The notes under the pieces: generated by a model | Databases searched by the model: none | Seen by the model: only the letters and a program-made list of their open reading frames with translations | Told to the model about the DNA's origin: nothing | Position numbers and translations under genes: made by a program | In this document: positions 37,244 through 50,226 of the stretch, piece after piece | Layout of the letters: each line of letters opens with the position of its first letter | How positions within the stretch are numbered: the first letter of the stretch is position 1 | Assembly: GCA_002946415.1 (NCBI GenBank) | Contig: NJPS01000026.1 | Span: 372,001-436,000, forward strand | DNA length: 64,000 nt | Source of the DNA: Rutstroemia sp. NJR-2017a BVV2 | Lineage: Eukaryota; Ascomycota; Leotiomycetes; Helotiales; Rutstroemiaceae | Direction: 5' to 3'

Positions 37244-37918
37244 TCTGCCACGCCTATTCCACACAAAAGCGATCCGAGCACATCAATATCCCAAGTTATC
37301 CGATCCCACGATCCCCTACTCCCATTGTACAATCAATACCCCATCGTACAATCAATACCCCATCCGTCGTTCCCAAGAAATCGCTACGTGACACAAGAAA
37401 ATCCTACTATAATTATTCCCTGTCCTAGCATGCTATGTCTTCTTATCCACCCTATCGCCTTATCCAAGCACGCCGGTGCATTGTAACACAAACACACAAA
37501 CACACTGCAACCTAGCACTTTTCTACGCCACAACCCCGCATCGCATCACATTCCCTATATCACACATATCGCCAAAAATCCTCCGTACCGTACCGTTCCG
37601 TACCAAAAACACAAATCTACTTGCAACTCACGCTATACTTTCGTACAAGAGAACACGTCGTGGCATTCACGGCCCTATCTAGAAAGCCAAGAACGCCTCC
37701 AGAATGTCTTCCACAAGAGCAGAGTGGGGGATTTTTCCTAGCAGCCAGTTGGCTAGCTGAAAGGAAAGGTGGCTCAAACCCAATCTACTCCGCTAAACGT
37801 TAGTGTCCTACATGTGCAGATGTCGATGCAAACTAAACAAACCCTTTTCCTCTTCTCCCTTTCTCTCTGCCCATTGATTTCTTGGCCCAATCTGCAATTT
37901 CATTTCGTCATGGTAAAT

Positions 37919-37940
37919 GCCAATGCCAATGCCAATGCCA
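37919..37940. repeat. GCCAAT hexanucleotide repeat
   Basis: Three GCCAAT units plus a partial fourth, with another CCAAT shortly after (near 37943). Each unit contains a CCAAT box core, the site of the HAP/NF-Y complex, so it could be either a chance microsatellite or clustered CCAAT boxes. Confidence 0.7.
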
Positions 37941-39014
37941 GCCAATCCCGCTACCATCGTCCATGCTAAATTTCCCTGAATCTTTCCCTGCATATACAAC
38001 ACCGTGCCATCTTAAGTCCCAACATTCGGTTACCAAACTCCGCCCGTTCGTTCTGCTCTGATAAGCACTTAGCCCATCTCGTCCGACCCAATTTCCTGTG
38101 CAACACGGGACACGGGATATGGGGACACGGGACCCCAGACCATTCCCAAACACACGGGAACAAAAGAAAAAGCGAGAAAGGAAGAACAGGGCCGAGAAAT
38201 TAACTAATGGATGGGTGACAAACGTCCGAGGAGAAAACAAACGAGAGCACAAACCAAAAAAGCGGTAGAAACCCGAAGCCGTAATTAGAACCAGTAACCG
38301 TAACCTTATTCGAATGCCGAATGGGGAATGCGTACATGTCCTTAAAACCTAAAGGGGGCGATGTAGTACGGTACGGTACGGTAGGACAGCCTCCATCCCT
38401 CAAAATCCATTCAGCTGAGCCTAGCATTAGAATAGAAGCAGTCTGATCTGATGAAGAAGCCGAGTCGTGCAAGCCGAAGCCGAACCGACCGAGAAGGTGG
38501 GAGGAGGAAGGAGCGGCGGTCCGAGTCCGATATTGGATTGACATGACTCCCTTGGCGACATGCTGATTCATACGAAAATGGAGGAAGGATGATCTCCCTA
38601 TGTTTTCGGAAAGGATTCTAGACTGTGTCTTTGTGGAAGAAGGCCTGGAATAGAATACATATTTAGAATTGTGCGGTACGGTTAGTTAGGGGAGAAGGAG
38701 AGTCGGGTTGAGTAAGCAAATAAAAGTAGAGACAGTTATTTGGCTGGGTTAAGTTAGATTAGGTCAAGGTACTGGACTGTGGGTGGATCTTTGATGCCCT
38801 CTCTATATGTGAGACAGCGCAGTCAGTTGTTTGACGTGAGCTGAACGAACGAACGAACGTCTGTCTTATCGTCATTGTTGTTCTGGATTGTAGTGGTGGT
38901 AACCTACCACAGATGGGATTTACGAGCTGAAGGAACTGTTTGAGATCTGAACACAGCAGTGGAGTAACTTTTTCCCGCAATGTCTCTAGGTATCCGACGT
39001 TTTCCGTGCGACAG

Positions 39015-39044
39015 CACCACCACCACCACTACCACCACCACCAC
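39015..39044. repeat. CAC/ACC trinucleotide microsatellite
   Basis: About ten CAC units interrupted by a single T. Short frames across it encode poly-His or poly-Thr and are not genes. Confidence 0.8.
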
Positions 39045-42000
39045 TTATCACGGGAGGGACGACTAAAGTCCATGACTTTTACATATCGCGGGACTATCTC
39101 CGTCCGTCGTTCAGCTCAAGCGTGGGTGGGGAGCATTATGTATGTACCACTTATCACAGTAAGGTTGCAATTGGTCAGCATACGCTTAATAGACAGTCCC
39201 CTGCCAAATTTAATAAAGAGCATATCGATCAGCAGCTCGATAGAAGATTAGTTCTCGCAGTCCCCTGCCCTGCAGCGGTTATTGGTGTGACACAAGATCA
39301 GAAATCCTGGGTATCCGATTTAGCCCCCAACAACGTAGACATCTCGCGAAACAGCATCGTTCTGGATGTGTTCCCCGAGGATCCCCGTCACTCAATATCT
39401 GCTGTGTCTGCCTGTGTCAAAACGAGCGTCCACTCGCTTAGGAGACCTATGAGGGTGCGAAGACAGTACTTTTGGAATCAAGCACAGACGTTGCGCTAGA
39501 AAGGCTGCTTGAGGAATGAGCTGCGCCGTGTTCCGCCATTCTTACTGTAGGTTTGTGGAGTAAGAGACGGGCAGGGACGGAGATCACGGTAAGTCCCTTT
39601 CTACAGCAACGCTGTCATTATGCATGTACAGAGTACAGACTGATAGGGGCGCGTCTTGCGAAATGGATCGGGTATTATTTCCCATCCCAACTGATTAGTG
39701 CAGTGGAGTTCTCTTCGTTGTTCCATCTGCCTTTCATTTCTCTGCTCCTTCAAGGCTTCACCCTGACCTCTTGGAGCTCGTGAGATTGACTGAGTGCTAC
39801 GGAGCGAAAGCAGAGTATGGACTTAAAGTTTCTTAACTACGGGCGTGCGGAATTAGGAGAGACGTATTTGCATAGAGTTCGAGGGAGCATGCTTGCTGAA
39901 TAATAGAGCTAACGTTCGGGAGGGCGTGCTGAATAGCCTCTCGGGCGTAAGATTACCGCGTGAGGGACTTTTAGAGGACGATCGTAGACTAGCGACCTGT
40001 CAAGTCTAGGAAGAAGGAGTGTTATGTGGACAAAGCTTTTTCGGGACGTGAAGATCGGACAGGAATAGCGGCGCCAGAATCTCGTACCTCGTACCGTAGT
40101 ACGTACAAAAGTCCAGAGATTGGATGTCCCAACGTTTGTTAGAAATCAGAAAATTGGAGGTTGATGTTGTTGGAAATGATCGCCGTTGGGTGATGTTGTC
40201 GTCATAGTCGGTGATAAACCGCGTGTTACACCAAACGGAGCAGATCTCGGCAGTTGTCGTCTGTTGGGCACATTATTTTTAAGGTGGTACGACAGATGTT
40301 TTCCCTATCAAACAACCGAGATACCTTGAGGGTGATTGATTGCTGCAACCGCACAGAATGCTACGCTTTCGTTCCCGGAACCTTGAAAGACTGGGTGTTG
40401 TATCCATGAGGACGGTTATCATTGCCGATGATGGCTAGGAACTTTTTGTTTAAAGGCCCTACCAGGCCCTTCGCTACTGGAGGATCAGTAATCGTTTAGT
40501 GCTTTGGACTGTGTAGAGATCAATGGTGGCCTGGGTGCAGTATCAGCAAGGTACAAGGCAGTTATTGAATGAATGCGCCGGGACGACAGCGAATGAAGCA
40601 TTGGGAAAGAAAACTGGAGATATGCGTTTGGGTTTCGGCTGGAACGTAACCTTAGGGCTAGCTTGGGTAGAGTCCTGAAGAAGGAAGAACTCTTTCGTAT
40701 TTCCACGAGAATTGTTCCCCAAATGATTTGGGGATAGCATGGAGCTCGCATAGGATGAGCCTTTGCTCAACCAGGTGCGTTGGTACCTAGCTTGAGACTT
40801 GAGTACAGCTAGGCCTGAGATGCTGTGCCATTAGCAAGGCCAAGGAGATGAAAGGGCATAGAAAGTGGAGTCACTGGAGCGAGAGGAGGTTAGAGGAGAA
40901 AGTCGGCTGGGTAAGGGTACACCAGTGTATTTGTCTGTGCCGCTACGACTCGCTGACGATCCTTGGTTGTCGCCGTTGTTTGACGAGAAGCGAAATTGAT
41001 GAGATTCTCAGGAAGTCTCTACCATGTTCTCAATGAGATGGATTGATGAGTCTGGCTTAATGCTGGTCTTTTCCATGCGTGTGATGTATGATGCGTTGAC
41101 ATACAATGTACTAAGATATCCTAGCTGGGGGTAATCTTGACAACGGTGAGGTGAGTCGTGATATGTGAGTCGTGATATCGTCAATCGTTGGTAGTGAGTC
41201 GCGGATGGGTAAGAAACCAGATGAGTAGTAGGTTTGTAAGCCTACTTGGCCGGAATAATCATGCCTTGGATAAATGTCGGGACTTTGCAAGCGGATGCTC
41301 AACTACCTCATAGGCACCATGGTTTGAAGCCCTCCCACCAGGTTGTACCTGAAACTCCTTTCTATCATCTGATGGATAGATCTCACGCATTTCGGGGCTA
41401 AAACTGGCTGGGATAAAGTCAGTTAGTTCTATCTACTATGTATAGGTGCGGTACAGTTGATCTCAAACAAGGATATCATGACATTTTGATGCTAGAACCA
41501 TTGGTCAATGAGCCGTTTATATCAGCAGAGTATTAAGCCCTCCAGGAGTGAGCTCCGTGATTGAACAGATGAATGACTTCGGTTGGTGACTTATTAAAAT
41601 CTCCGGGACTCTTTCGGCTTGAACAGCCACACCAGAATAGGCCTGGCGGGTTACCGAATCGGGAGCCATGGCATTCCAGATACCCAGTTGGTTGGTTGTT
41701 GGTTCCTCTTCGAGGAATTGTTCTAGTTTGGGTCATCGTACTTCGTGATGTTTTCTGGATGATACTAGAACTAGTTAATAACTAGGCTAAAAACCAATAC
41801 CTCGAGAGTTTCAATAGTGAGGGAGTGATTCGCACTTCATACTTTTTACCAGTCCGTTGCTCCATGACAGATTGAGTTGAAGAGGGGACAAAAGGGCCGC
41901 TCCGCTTCCGCAACTCTGCTTGTTGCTCTGTGCTTCCTCTGTACAGAGCACGCTCTTCGACTCTCATCGAATGCTCCCGGACCTTTTATCAAAAGTTAGT

Positions 42001-44270
42001 TTTATTAAGACTGGGAGGGTATATTTCCAAGTAGTTTTCCTGGTTTCCGGTGGGTACATTATTCCCGAATGCCCCGGTTGATCTTTTGCTGCGATTGTTC
42101 CCCATCTAAACGCATAGACATCTCGCGACGTACTCTCTAAGTGGTAGGTATACAGCGAATTGTTGATGAAACGTCCACATGGGTATCCTGGACCATTATC
42201 TAAGGATCATTAGAGAAATCACTGAACAACGGTACTTCGTGCATTATATACAGATTTGTCAATGGTATGGTACGAGGCACTGTTGTACCGATATGGTGTG
42301 CCCTTCACTACTAGAATAATTCATGGTTATCCTCATTTCATAGCTATACTTAAGGGTACATATAGTAGATGATAGCTAGCTGGTGCAGGGTCTTTCGTTA
42401 GAGAAGGGGTCATTGTAGATGATCAACTCAGATCGGATACCTGCTCGGAAGATACATAATGCATGATGCATTTGGCTGAAAGGAGTTGTCAAAATCGTCA
42501 TATAAACATCGAACAGCCGGTCAACAAAGCTAATTGATGTCCAATAAGTGTAATTAGAGGAGTCCGCAGATGCAGTACGTCTACCTGGAATCACTAGATA
42601 GAAAGAGGATATAGTAGAGAAGTGGTAGACTGTAGCTGGTCGAGGACGATGCATCTGCGCCTGATTTGAAGATTCGTGAAGGGTACTTTGGGGCACCTAC
42701 AGATTCCGTAGTATGAAGTCCTTAGTACGTAATCAAGGTACCAGGTTCAACAGTTGCAGAGAATCCACCAAAGCACTCTTTTAGCCACTGGGTCTGCTTG
42801 AACTGACCTCAAAGTAGCCTCTCGGCTTTCTACGGCTGTATTAGTAGGTTCAATCAGGAAGCAAATGGTCTATGCTTTTAAGGGTAATATTCTTACAAAA
42901 AGCAGCCTTCCTTCCATAAGAGGGCATTGTTGGTGTTGTCGCACGCAGAACATCACTCCACGCCCAGGCCTAAATTGAATCGACTAAGTCTGTAGGACTG
43001 CAACGCACCTAGATAAGTACGGTACGAAGAGTCAAATAGCATCATCGACACACATGAGTCTTTACCATATTTGTAAATACTTCATTGCTACCGCTCCCTA
43101 GGCACACCACACTTCTGCGATGAAAGGCTGTGCTCCACATTCCATCGAGAAGAGGAATGAAGGAATTCCCCACCATCTCGCATCTTGCATCGTGGATGTC
43201 TCTACCGTTTTTTGAGATGCTGGCCACCTGAGAAGTTACCCAAGTAGGTAAGGGAAGGTATGGTAATGGCAATATGGGATGGAATAGCTACGGGACAACA
43301 CGGTAGAGCACGGTACAATCACATAATACTCCAGTAACTTAGATATTGCCATTTCCAAGGTTTGGACTCCCATCGTAGCCTAACTCGTTGGAGGTAGTTT
43401 AAGCCTTAAGTATTCCAGATATATGCACGATTCAGGGACAGGATGATTGTAAATGGTCTTCTGAAGTTGTCCTAAGTGGACGTCTTCGATGATTTCGATC
43501 TATGCTTCCATGCATTATTTACATAACTCTCCAATTTCGTACTCCCAACCATTCAGGTTCTGTTGCAGCTTTCCTCCAGGTGTTTTATATTCCGTAGTTC
43601 ATTATTCTCGACCTCATTTGAGCTGAATCATGAAATCATTCATATAAATCGAGAAGATCCCTACTTCCCATCTCATATTTGACCACCTAGTTTCCCCCTT
43701 CTTTATATTTATATCAGATCACGGACCCGATCATCATCCTAACATCAATCCAAGGCAGTGAGCAGTCAATCTGGCAATTAATCAATCAATAATCATCGAG
43801 AAAGCGAGAAACAACAAACAGCACCAAACAGAATCGAGGGAAGAGTTGCTTCAGTCCATACAAGTGCGGCGCGACCCCAAGAGCTAGAGCTAGAACTAAG
43901 GCATCTGTTGCTGCGCTGCATCATCACGGAACAAATTGCGCCCCTGTTCCTTTCCCTTTATTTGCTCCTCTTTTTTATTTGCACAGTGCAACCGTACTAC
44001 AGTTCTTACTGCAGACTGCACACTGCAGACTACCTCCTTCTCGTTCGCTTAGAGGCCTGTCCTTGACTTTCCGTACATGAGAGCGGAGAAGTAGCAAGCC
44101 CCCCTGGAGACATCGACGAAGCTACCGCAGAAGTACGACCATCGACCATCGACCATCACCGACCTCTCTTTTCTCCATTATTATTACTTGGACAGCCTTT
44201 TCCCGCATTCGGCCTTGGCTGGTGCTCTTTAGTACATGTACATAACTCGTACGGTACAAGGTCAGGAAGC

Positions 44271-44297
44271 ACAGAAAGTACAGAAAGTACAGAAAGT
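44271..44297. repeat. 9-bp tandem repeat, three copies
   Basis: The unit ACAGAAAGT is repeated three times in the promoter region of the AT-hook regulator, about 1.3 kb before its ATG. Confidence 0.85.
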
Positions 44298-44790
44298 CAC
44301 ACATATCCCCAACGTTGCCATATTTATCTTTTATTCGCTCCCACTCCCTTGTGTTATTGCTACCTATAAGGTTACGGGAGATAGTCAGTCGGTCAGTCCT
44401 ACTCGAGCTCATCGACCATCCATCTTCGAGAACGCACAAATCACATTCTACTAGACAGCAGAGGGCAAATCTTCATTGTTCCTATTTCTTTTTTTCTCTT
44501 CATCTAAAGGTCCTTTCTGTCGATCGATAGTGAAAATCAAGCCAGAAAGCGGAGAGCGTCGAGACAATAGCGAAAGACAGTTATCACACGGGAGCCGGAT
44601 AATTGAAACAAGACACACGGAAAAGCCACGATTTGAAGCATTAGTAGCAACAGCAGCAGCAGCAGCAACGACGCCAGCAAGCAGACGGAGTAAGGAAAAG
44701 AGGGAAACAGAGCAAAAGTGTAGGGCTCCCCGGCTTGAATTGCATTCTGAGTGCACGGCCATTTTTCTATTTTGTATCTCTTTCACCTAC

Positions 44791-44835
44791 CCTCGACCCC
44801 CTCGACCCCCTCGACCCCTTCGACCCTCACTTATT
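44791..44835. repeat. CTCGACCCC minisatellite
   Basis: About four to five units of 9-10 bp in a C-rich tract upstream of the AT-hook regulator. A second array based on CACCTCACA follows at about 44922-44985. Confidence 0.8.
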
Positions 44836-45614
44836 CTCACGCATCTTAACAACCCTTCCACAACCCACATTCGCTCCACCCACATTTTCACACTTCAACC
44901 CTCGTCTTCACCTGCCCTCACACCTCACACCTCACACCTCACATATTATACCTCACACCTCACACCTACACCTCACACCACCTCCCAGTTCACACTTTAC
45001 GCATTACGCTACCCGTCTGCTACCTTCCACTACTACCTTACCCACCATCATTCATTCCTTACCCCAACGACCTTCTGGGTCTGCCATCATCTTCTTCAAA
45101 ATACCCTGGCCTCAATTAACATTTAACCTTGCAGGCCGGTCTGAAGCGAATCTTTCTACCCCCCGAATCCTAGATAATCACTCGTTTTCGGTGAGAGACA
45201 GAGAAAACAGGTGTGTGGTACGCTGCGGTGCAGTGCATAGGCGTTGTCTTCCCGAGAACCCATTTATTATTACGAAGTATAGTGATATACATACTACCAT
45301 CGTGAACCTCCTTCATCGCTTCTTTTATTCCTCGTCAAAAGCCTCCACCCGATTCAATTCGGCACTCGACAATCAATCATCCCAAGTTCGAGTCCTTCGT
45401 ACTACGTCTCAACAACTACAAAGTCGTCGATACCTACTATTACTACACGGATCTTATTACCATCAGTTGCGAATGGTCTGATTGCGGTCAGCAGATGTGG
45501 TGTTGAGTTGCAGCGTATATTGGTAGTGGTGAAGTTCTTCAGTTCAGCTCCCCTCACCAAGAGGCGTACACATCGCGGAATCACACATCCAAACTCTGCC
45601 GTGCCAAGGTGGAT

Positions 45615-47804
45615 ATGGACATGCACTTTAGTCCTTTGTCATCAGAGGAGGCAATCTTCCAATGGTCGGATCATTCTACTAGCCCAGATAGAGACGAAGT
45701 CGAAGAAATCATTCGACAAACCCAAAGTGCGATTCGAGCAGGATCAAGACAATTACCACGAATTATTCGAGCTCCAACCAAACGACGAGTACGAATTGAA
45801 GAAGGCTTTGCAATCAATCTGCAAGCATTTAAATCAAATAGATTCGAAGTGAGAGCTGGAAGTATGGATGGTTCCGAGGGTTCGAATTCATCATCAATCA
45901 CAGTGATCACATCGGCTGCCTCATCGTGTGATGATCCTTGGAGTGCCTCGGTGGGCTTCGTGGAGGAGGAGGAAGATCATGAACATGAGCATAATCACGA
46001 ACATCACAAGGACGGGTCAGAATCGTGGGAAGGGGATCGTGAGCAGGACCAAGATGTTGAGATGATGTTGGTACCGAAGTTGGAGCCTTTGGAGGATGAA
46101 TTGAATTTGTCGGAAGTGAAGGAAGCACAGCCGCCTCGCACACCATCTGCGATAAGGTCGCCTATGCAAGCGAAACGACCGCGAGGACGCCCGCGTAAGC
46201 ATCCTGTGCAGACTCCCGAGAGTTTAAACAAAATTTCAAAAGGTCGGTCGAAGACAGGATGTATAACTTGCAGGAAGAGGAAGAAGAAGTGTGATGAGGC
46301 GAAACCAAGGTGTACGTCTTACTGCTCTCGTCTTAATGTTTGCGTTTGGGCTTTTCTCTAGTAGGTCTGGGTACTAATACTTTGTTGATATATAGGTATG
46401 AATTGCGAGAAGAACGCTGTTATCTGCGAGGGTTACCAAGATAGGCAACTATGGAAAAGTGGTAAAGAAAAAGCAGAAGAAGGTACGGCATTATGGAAGC
46501 GTCGACAAAGTGCGGAAGAACTGATGATATCGACAGCCGCCCGTTTGCGGAGGGTTAGCTTGCCCACTATCACACTTGCACCTGTGATACATGGTGTGGA
46601 AACAAGTGGAGACAAGGTTTTCTTTGAACATTACATCTACAGGTTAAGCTCGATTTTCACTGTCGAAGGCGAACGCAATAATGCTTTCAAGGATATGTTG
46701 CTGCCCATGGCTGTTCAGCATCTTGGACTGATGCACTCAATCCTCGCCCTCTCCAGCAAGCATATCGATTACGAATCCAGTTACGGGGTTAAGCTCCTAC
46801 AGGAACACCCAGATGTAAACCAGGATATCTTGGAAGAGCGATCTCAGTACCATCAGACGGAAGCTATGAAAGAACTCCACAACGATATGGAGAGACAGAA
46901 CCGAGGCGAGAACGCGAACGGCAACGTCATCATCTCTGCTCGATATGGTCAGATGCTCTGCCTCGTGCTTCAAACGCTTGCCGACCCCAGCCCTACCGGC
47001 GAACATCGTGTTCACCTGGCAGCTTATCAAAGGCTCATCCAACAATCGCCACCTGAAGACGGACCATTCTTGGAGTTCATTCGTGAATTCTTTCAGTATC
47101 ACATCATCCTTGATGAACTAATCTCCTTGCCACAGAATGATCCTCAAGGTCGAGCACGACTTGGTGCAGTCTACGATGATTGGAATTTACCAACCAACAT
47201 CATCCAACCTGACGCAGTCCGTCTTCTCGGAGTCAACGATGGTCTCTTCATGTACATGTCTAAGATCACCAACATTCGCAATTTAATTCGCGAGAACATG
47301 GTCAAAGGCATCGATACTGTGGTAGATTACACATCGTTATACCGAGCTGCTGAAATCGATGCCGGAATCCGAGACTGGAAACCGGCATGGCCTGCAGGAG
47401 ACTCGCGTGATCTCGCCGGTTTACTCTACAAACAAATGATGTGGGTTTACCTGTGGCGTACGATCTATCCGCCGAAGACCACCAGCTGGCGACCGGATCC
47501 TCGGATTACAAAAGCAGTTGATGACGGAATCGTATTGTTGGAAAAAGTTCCTCCGCGTGATCCTGCTCAGACTCTCATTCTCGCACCGGCGTTCATCATT
47601 GGATGTGCAGCATTCGAAGAAAGGCAACGAGATCCCATCCGCAAAGCCATTGGAGTTGTCAAAGCATACATGCAATATCGGAACTCGGATGCCGCACTAA
47701 AGGTTTTGGAAGAGGTGTGGAAATTGATGGATGCAAAGGATGAGCGAAGTTGGGATTGGCAAAGTCTTGCACACGGATTGGGCATGGACTTTTTGGCCAC
47801 TTGA
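45615..47804 (+). CDS. AT-hook plus Zn2Cys6 transcription factor
   Basis: Nuclear DNA-binding regulator, 701 aa from the ATG at 45615. Two exons, join(45615..46311, 46396..47804), meet inside the zinc cluster; the 84-bp intron splits the fourth Cys codon. An AT-hook (KRPRGRPRKHP, about 187-197) precedes the cluster, whose cysteines are 216, 219, 226, 233, 236 and 243 (GCITCRKRKKKCDEAKPRC, then MNCEKN). The C-terminal 450 residues resemble the fungal-specific activator domain (DUF3468-like). An acidic, His/Glu-rich stretch (about 115-165) may be an activation region. The true start may instead be the in-frame ATG at 45864 (MDGSEGSNSS), because the 83 residues before it are basic and look less like a conserved terminus. 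It has no neighbour within 16.7 kb upstream or 6.6 kb downstream, which suggests long-range or complex control. Targets unknown; Moc3/ACR-2-type proteins share this cluster style. Confidence 0.9.
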
Positions 47805-48666
47805 AATTCTTTAGCATACAGGAAATTTTTGCTCAACTAACACCATCACCAAACTCAACACCGACAACGGTTCCGACCGAGAATGCGGAAATGCCTTCCG
47901 ACACATCCATGCATTCAAAGTAGGTAACACAGCGTGATCTGATGCTACCTTCTGGAGGATTACATCCCGGGGTCAACCTGGAACAATCGGCTTATGATGA
48001 CACGCAAATGGGAATTATGACAGACGGGCCGATATTCGGCACGCTGTTGAGCATGATGTCCGAATTCTTTGTGCTGGGCGACGGACCACGATCATTTTTG
48101 TGGTGATCTGGGCTTTACGTATTACGAGTTTCCTACATTTTTGCATACGGCTTGTGTCACCTTCCACTACTTTTTATCCGTTTACACCATTACACCATCA
48201 CACATCTTATCCACGAGTAATACGAATGCGCCACGACCTCTTTTTATCCTGCCCCCCTTACGTCACAATCGATCGTCTTATGGTTTCGCCAAATTATCAA
48301 CCACTCCACTCTAACTTTTTTCGTGTTCGCCATCATATCAATCACCCAGTTCGATTATCTAACGGGACACCTTTTTTTTTTCCAGATCTATCAATATCTT
48401 TTACACTTCTTACATATACTTATATTTCGTACGTTTTACAACACATTTTTAAGCATGGACCGGAGCATTTTCAAACTTGGTTGGGGCGGAAACCAGGGCA
48501 TATCATCATCATTATCATCATCATATCATATTAAGGGGTCAAGGGGAAAAAATGTCTTTATTTTTCATTTGAAGATCAGCAAAGAGAAATCAGTTTCTTT
48601 TCCCTTTTTATTATTTCGGTCGCGGCTTCCAAAAAGCGGGGTTTCGGGAGAAGGGGGAAAGGGTCT

Positions 48667-48694
48667 GGATGGGATGGGATGGGATGGGATGGGA
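48667..48694. repeat. GGGAT pentanucleotide microsatellite
   Basis: About five perfect units; complementary to the TCCCA array at 37221-37243. Confidence 0.85.
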
Positions 48695-49484
48695 ATTGGG
48701 TTGGGTCGGTTTTTGGTTGGTGTATTTAGGCCAACTACATTTTTTTATATCGGGCGAGACCAGATCTTTTATGCTTGATTCGGATTGCGTTTTTGCAGGC
48801 GATTGGGATGGGAGTGGCTTTTTGATACTTACTTTATTGTTTATACATTTGCAGGCGAGTCTTTTTGGCAAGTACGGATGTGGGAGATGGTTGTGGATAG
48901 GAGGATCTGAAGAGGGGAGATGTGCTGGATTTGTATAAAGTCGAGGAGTGTGTGATGTGCATAAAGAAAGCAGCAGCGGGGCACAAGGGGGAGGATATGA
49001 CATGGGATCTGGTTGGATCGGCTTAGGCTGGATATGCACTGGGAGGGAATGAAGATAGCTAGCTTAAGCAAGGCAAAAAAAGCAAAGCAAAGCAATGGAA
49101 AGAAGATGTTTTATCTTTACCAAACTTGTGTATGGGTGTGCGATGTGTGATGTGATTTTCAGGGTGAGGAGGGTACAATATACCTACTTATGCTATAGGT
49201 GCGGTTCCTGCTTATTGGTTGCTTGCTGACCGGTTGGCTGGTTGGTGGTCAACCCCTTTTGTTCTCATTTGTTCGCTCACAGTAGTTCGTGTTTTGCCTA
49301 TCCTGCCCTACTCCGGATCTGAGCTGTGCTGAGCTGAGCTGAGCGGAGAAAATACAAGTATTTATATCCCGCTATACTATATACCCTCCGCGACAACTAG
49401 AGAGTTACATCGTGTTTGTGGGCGGACACATGGCGGGGGAGCTGGCATGGAGGGATGAGGGGAGGGAGTTGAAGTACTTTTTTG

Positions 49485-49582
49485 AGAGGGGGGGGAGGGC
49501 GGCGGATCTTGAACGAGGGAGGCAGGGAGGGAGGGAACACGGGGAGGTGGGGAGGAGTTGGGGAGGGGAAGGGGAAGGGGAA
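49485..49582 (+). repeat. G-run-rich tract, possible G-quadruplex region
   Basis: More than ten runs of three or more G within 100 bp, including four runs at about 49515-49536 separated by one to four bases and a further series at 49541-49580. The spacing meets the usual G3+N1-7 pattern for quadruplex-forming DNA several times over. Confidence 0.7.
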
Positions 49583-50202
49583 TATAGGGAGGTGGAGGTG
49601 GAGGTGGGGATATGCGGAGGGGCCGAGGAAGGTTGCGGGAGGAAGCGGAGAGAGAAAGGTTGCAGGAGGAAAGGCGGTTGGTTGGTTGTGCTACCACGGA
49701 ACAAACAAACAATATCTGGCTGACTGACTGGTTCGCTGGCTGGGAGAACTGAGCTTTATACATGCATGTATGCGTGTAGATTTCTAGAACGAACGGACGT
49801 CCTTCTTTCTCTTGATATTAGAGGGAGAAAGGGACAGAGAGAAAGGGGGGGTGTACGATTGGTTAGTTGATTGCTTACTTATGTGGATAGATGCTGATGA
49901 TGAGGGGAGGGAAGCTGAGTGAGTCTAAGTAAGACCGAAGAGGAAATCATGGGATGTGAGTTAAGTTAAGTTTACATGGTAGGGTTTCCGATATAAGGAG
50001 TTGGGTATTGTAGGGATGGATGGGGAGAGGGGGTGGGGGGACGGAGTTAGAGAGATGTATTCTTTTGGACGGTGGAGAGGGAGAGGGAGTATAGAGGGAT
50101 AGGGAATATACTGGATGGGATAAGTAGGTATTATCTACTTAGTAGAAAGGGGAGGGTAGGGTAGGGTAGGGTAAGGAAGCGATCGATGTAATTCGTGCTG
50201 TA

Positions 50203-50226
50203 TATTTATTTATTTATTTATTTATT
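50203..50226. repeat. TTTA tetranucleotide microsatellite
   Basis: Six units of TTTA/ATTT, about 30 bp after a short GGGTA array (50154-50173). Confidence 0.85.

Larger units (their letters stand above)
28935..45614. other. 16.7-kb gene-poor tract upstream of the AT-hook regulator
   Basis: No gene is supported in this stretch. Open frames are short, overlap in many frames, and mostly follow base-composition skew. The plus strand is purine-rich from about 30150 to 31880, pyrimidine-rich in parts of 37140-38130 and again from about 44110 to 45120. Microsatellites and minisatellites recur (listed separately), as do GTAC-based short repeats such as GTACGGTACGGTACGG near 38367. I see no reverse transcriptase, transposase, terminal inverted repeat, tRNA or 5S rRNA. 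The last kilobase is probably the promoter and leader of the regulator that starts at 45615; an acceptor-like TTAAC...TTGCAG ending at 45136 could belong to a leader intron. Confidence 0.65.

Noticed and set aside
39122..39499. A 125-codon plus-strand frame in the desert
   Set aside because: No recognisable motif, no supporting splice signals or neighbours; compatible with chance in 16.7 kb of DNA.
44476..45481. Two long overlapping plus-strand frames upstream of the AT-hook regulator
   Set aside because: Both begin at TTG, not ATG, and their Thr/His/Pro-rich content comes from C/T/A minisatellites in the leader.
28935..45614. The desert as a RIP-degraded transposon region
   Set aside because: I saw no extreme AT-richness, no terminal repeats and no transposase or reverse-transcriptase remnants; a repeat search and RIP index would be needed to exclude it fully.
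50154..50173. GGGTA array as a possible internal telomere repeat
   Set aside because: The fungal telomere unit is TTAGGG; GGGTA x4 is a different pentamer and sits among other microsatellites.
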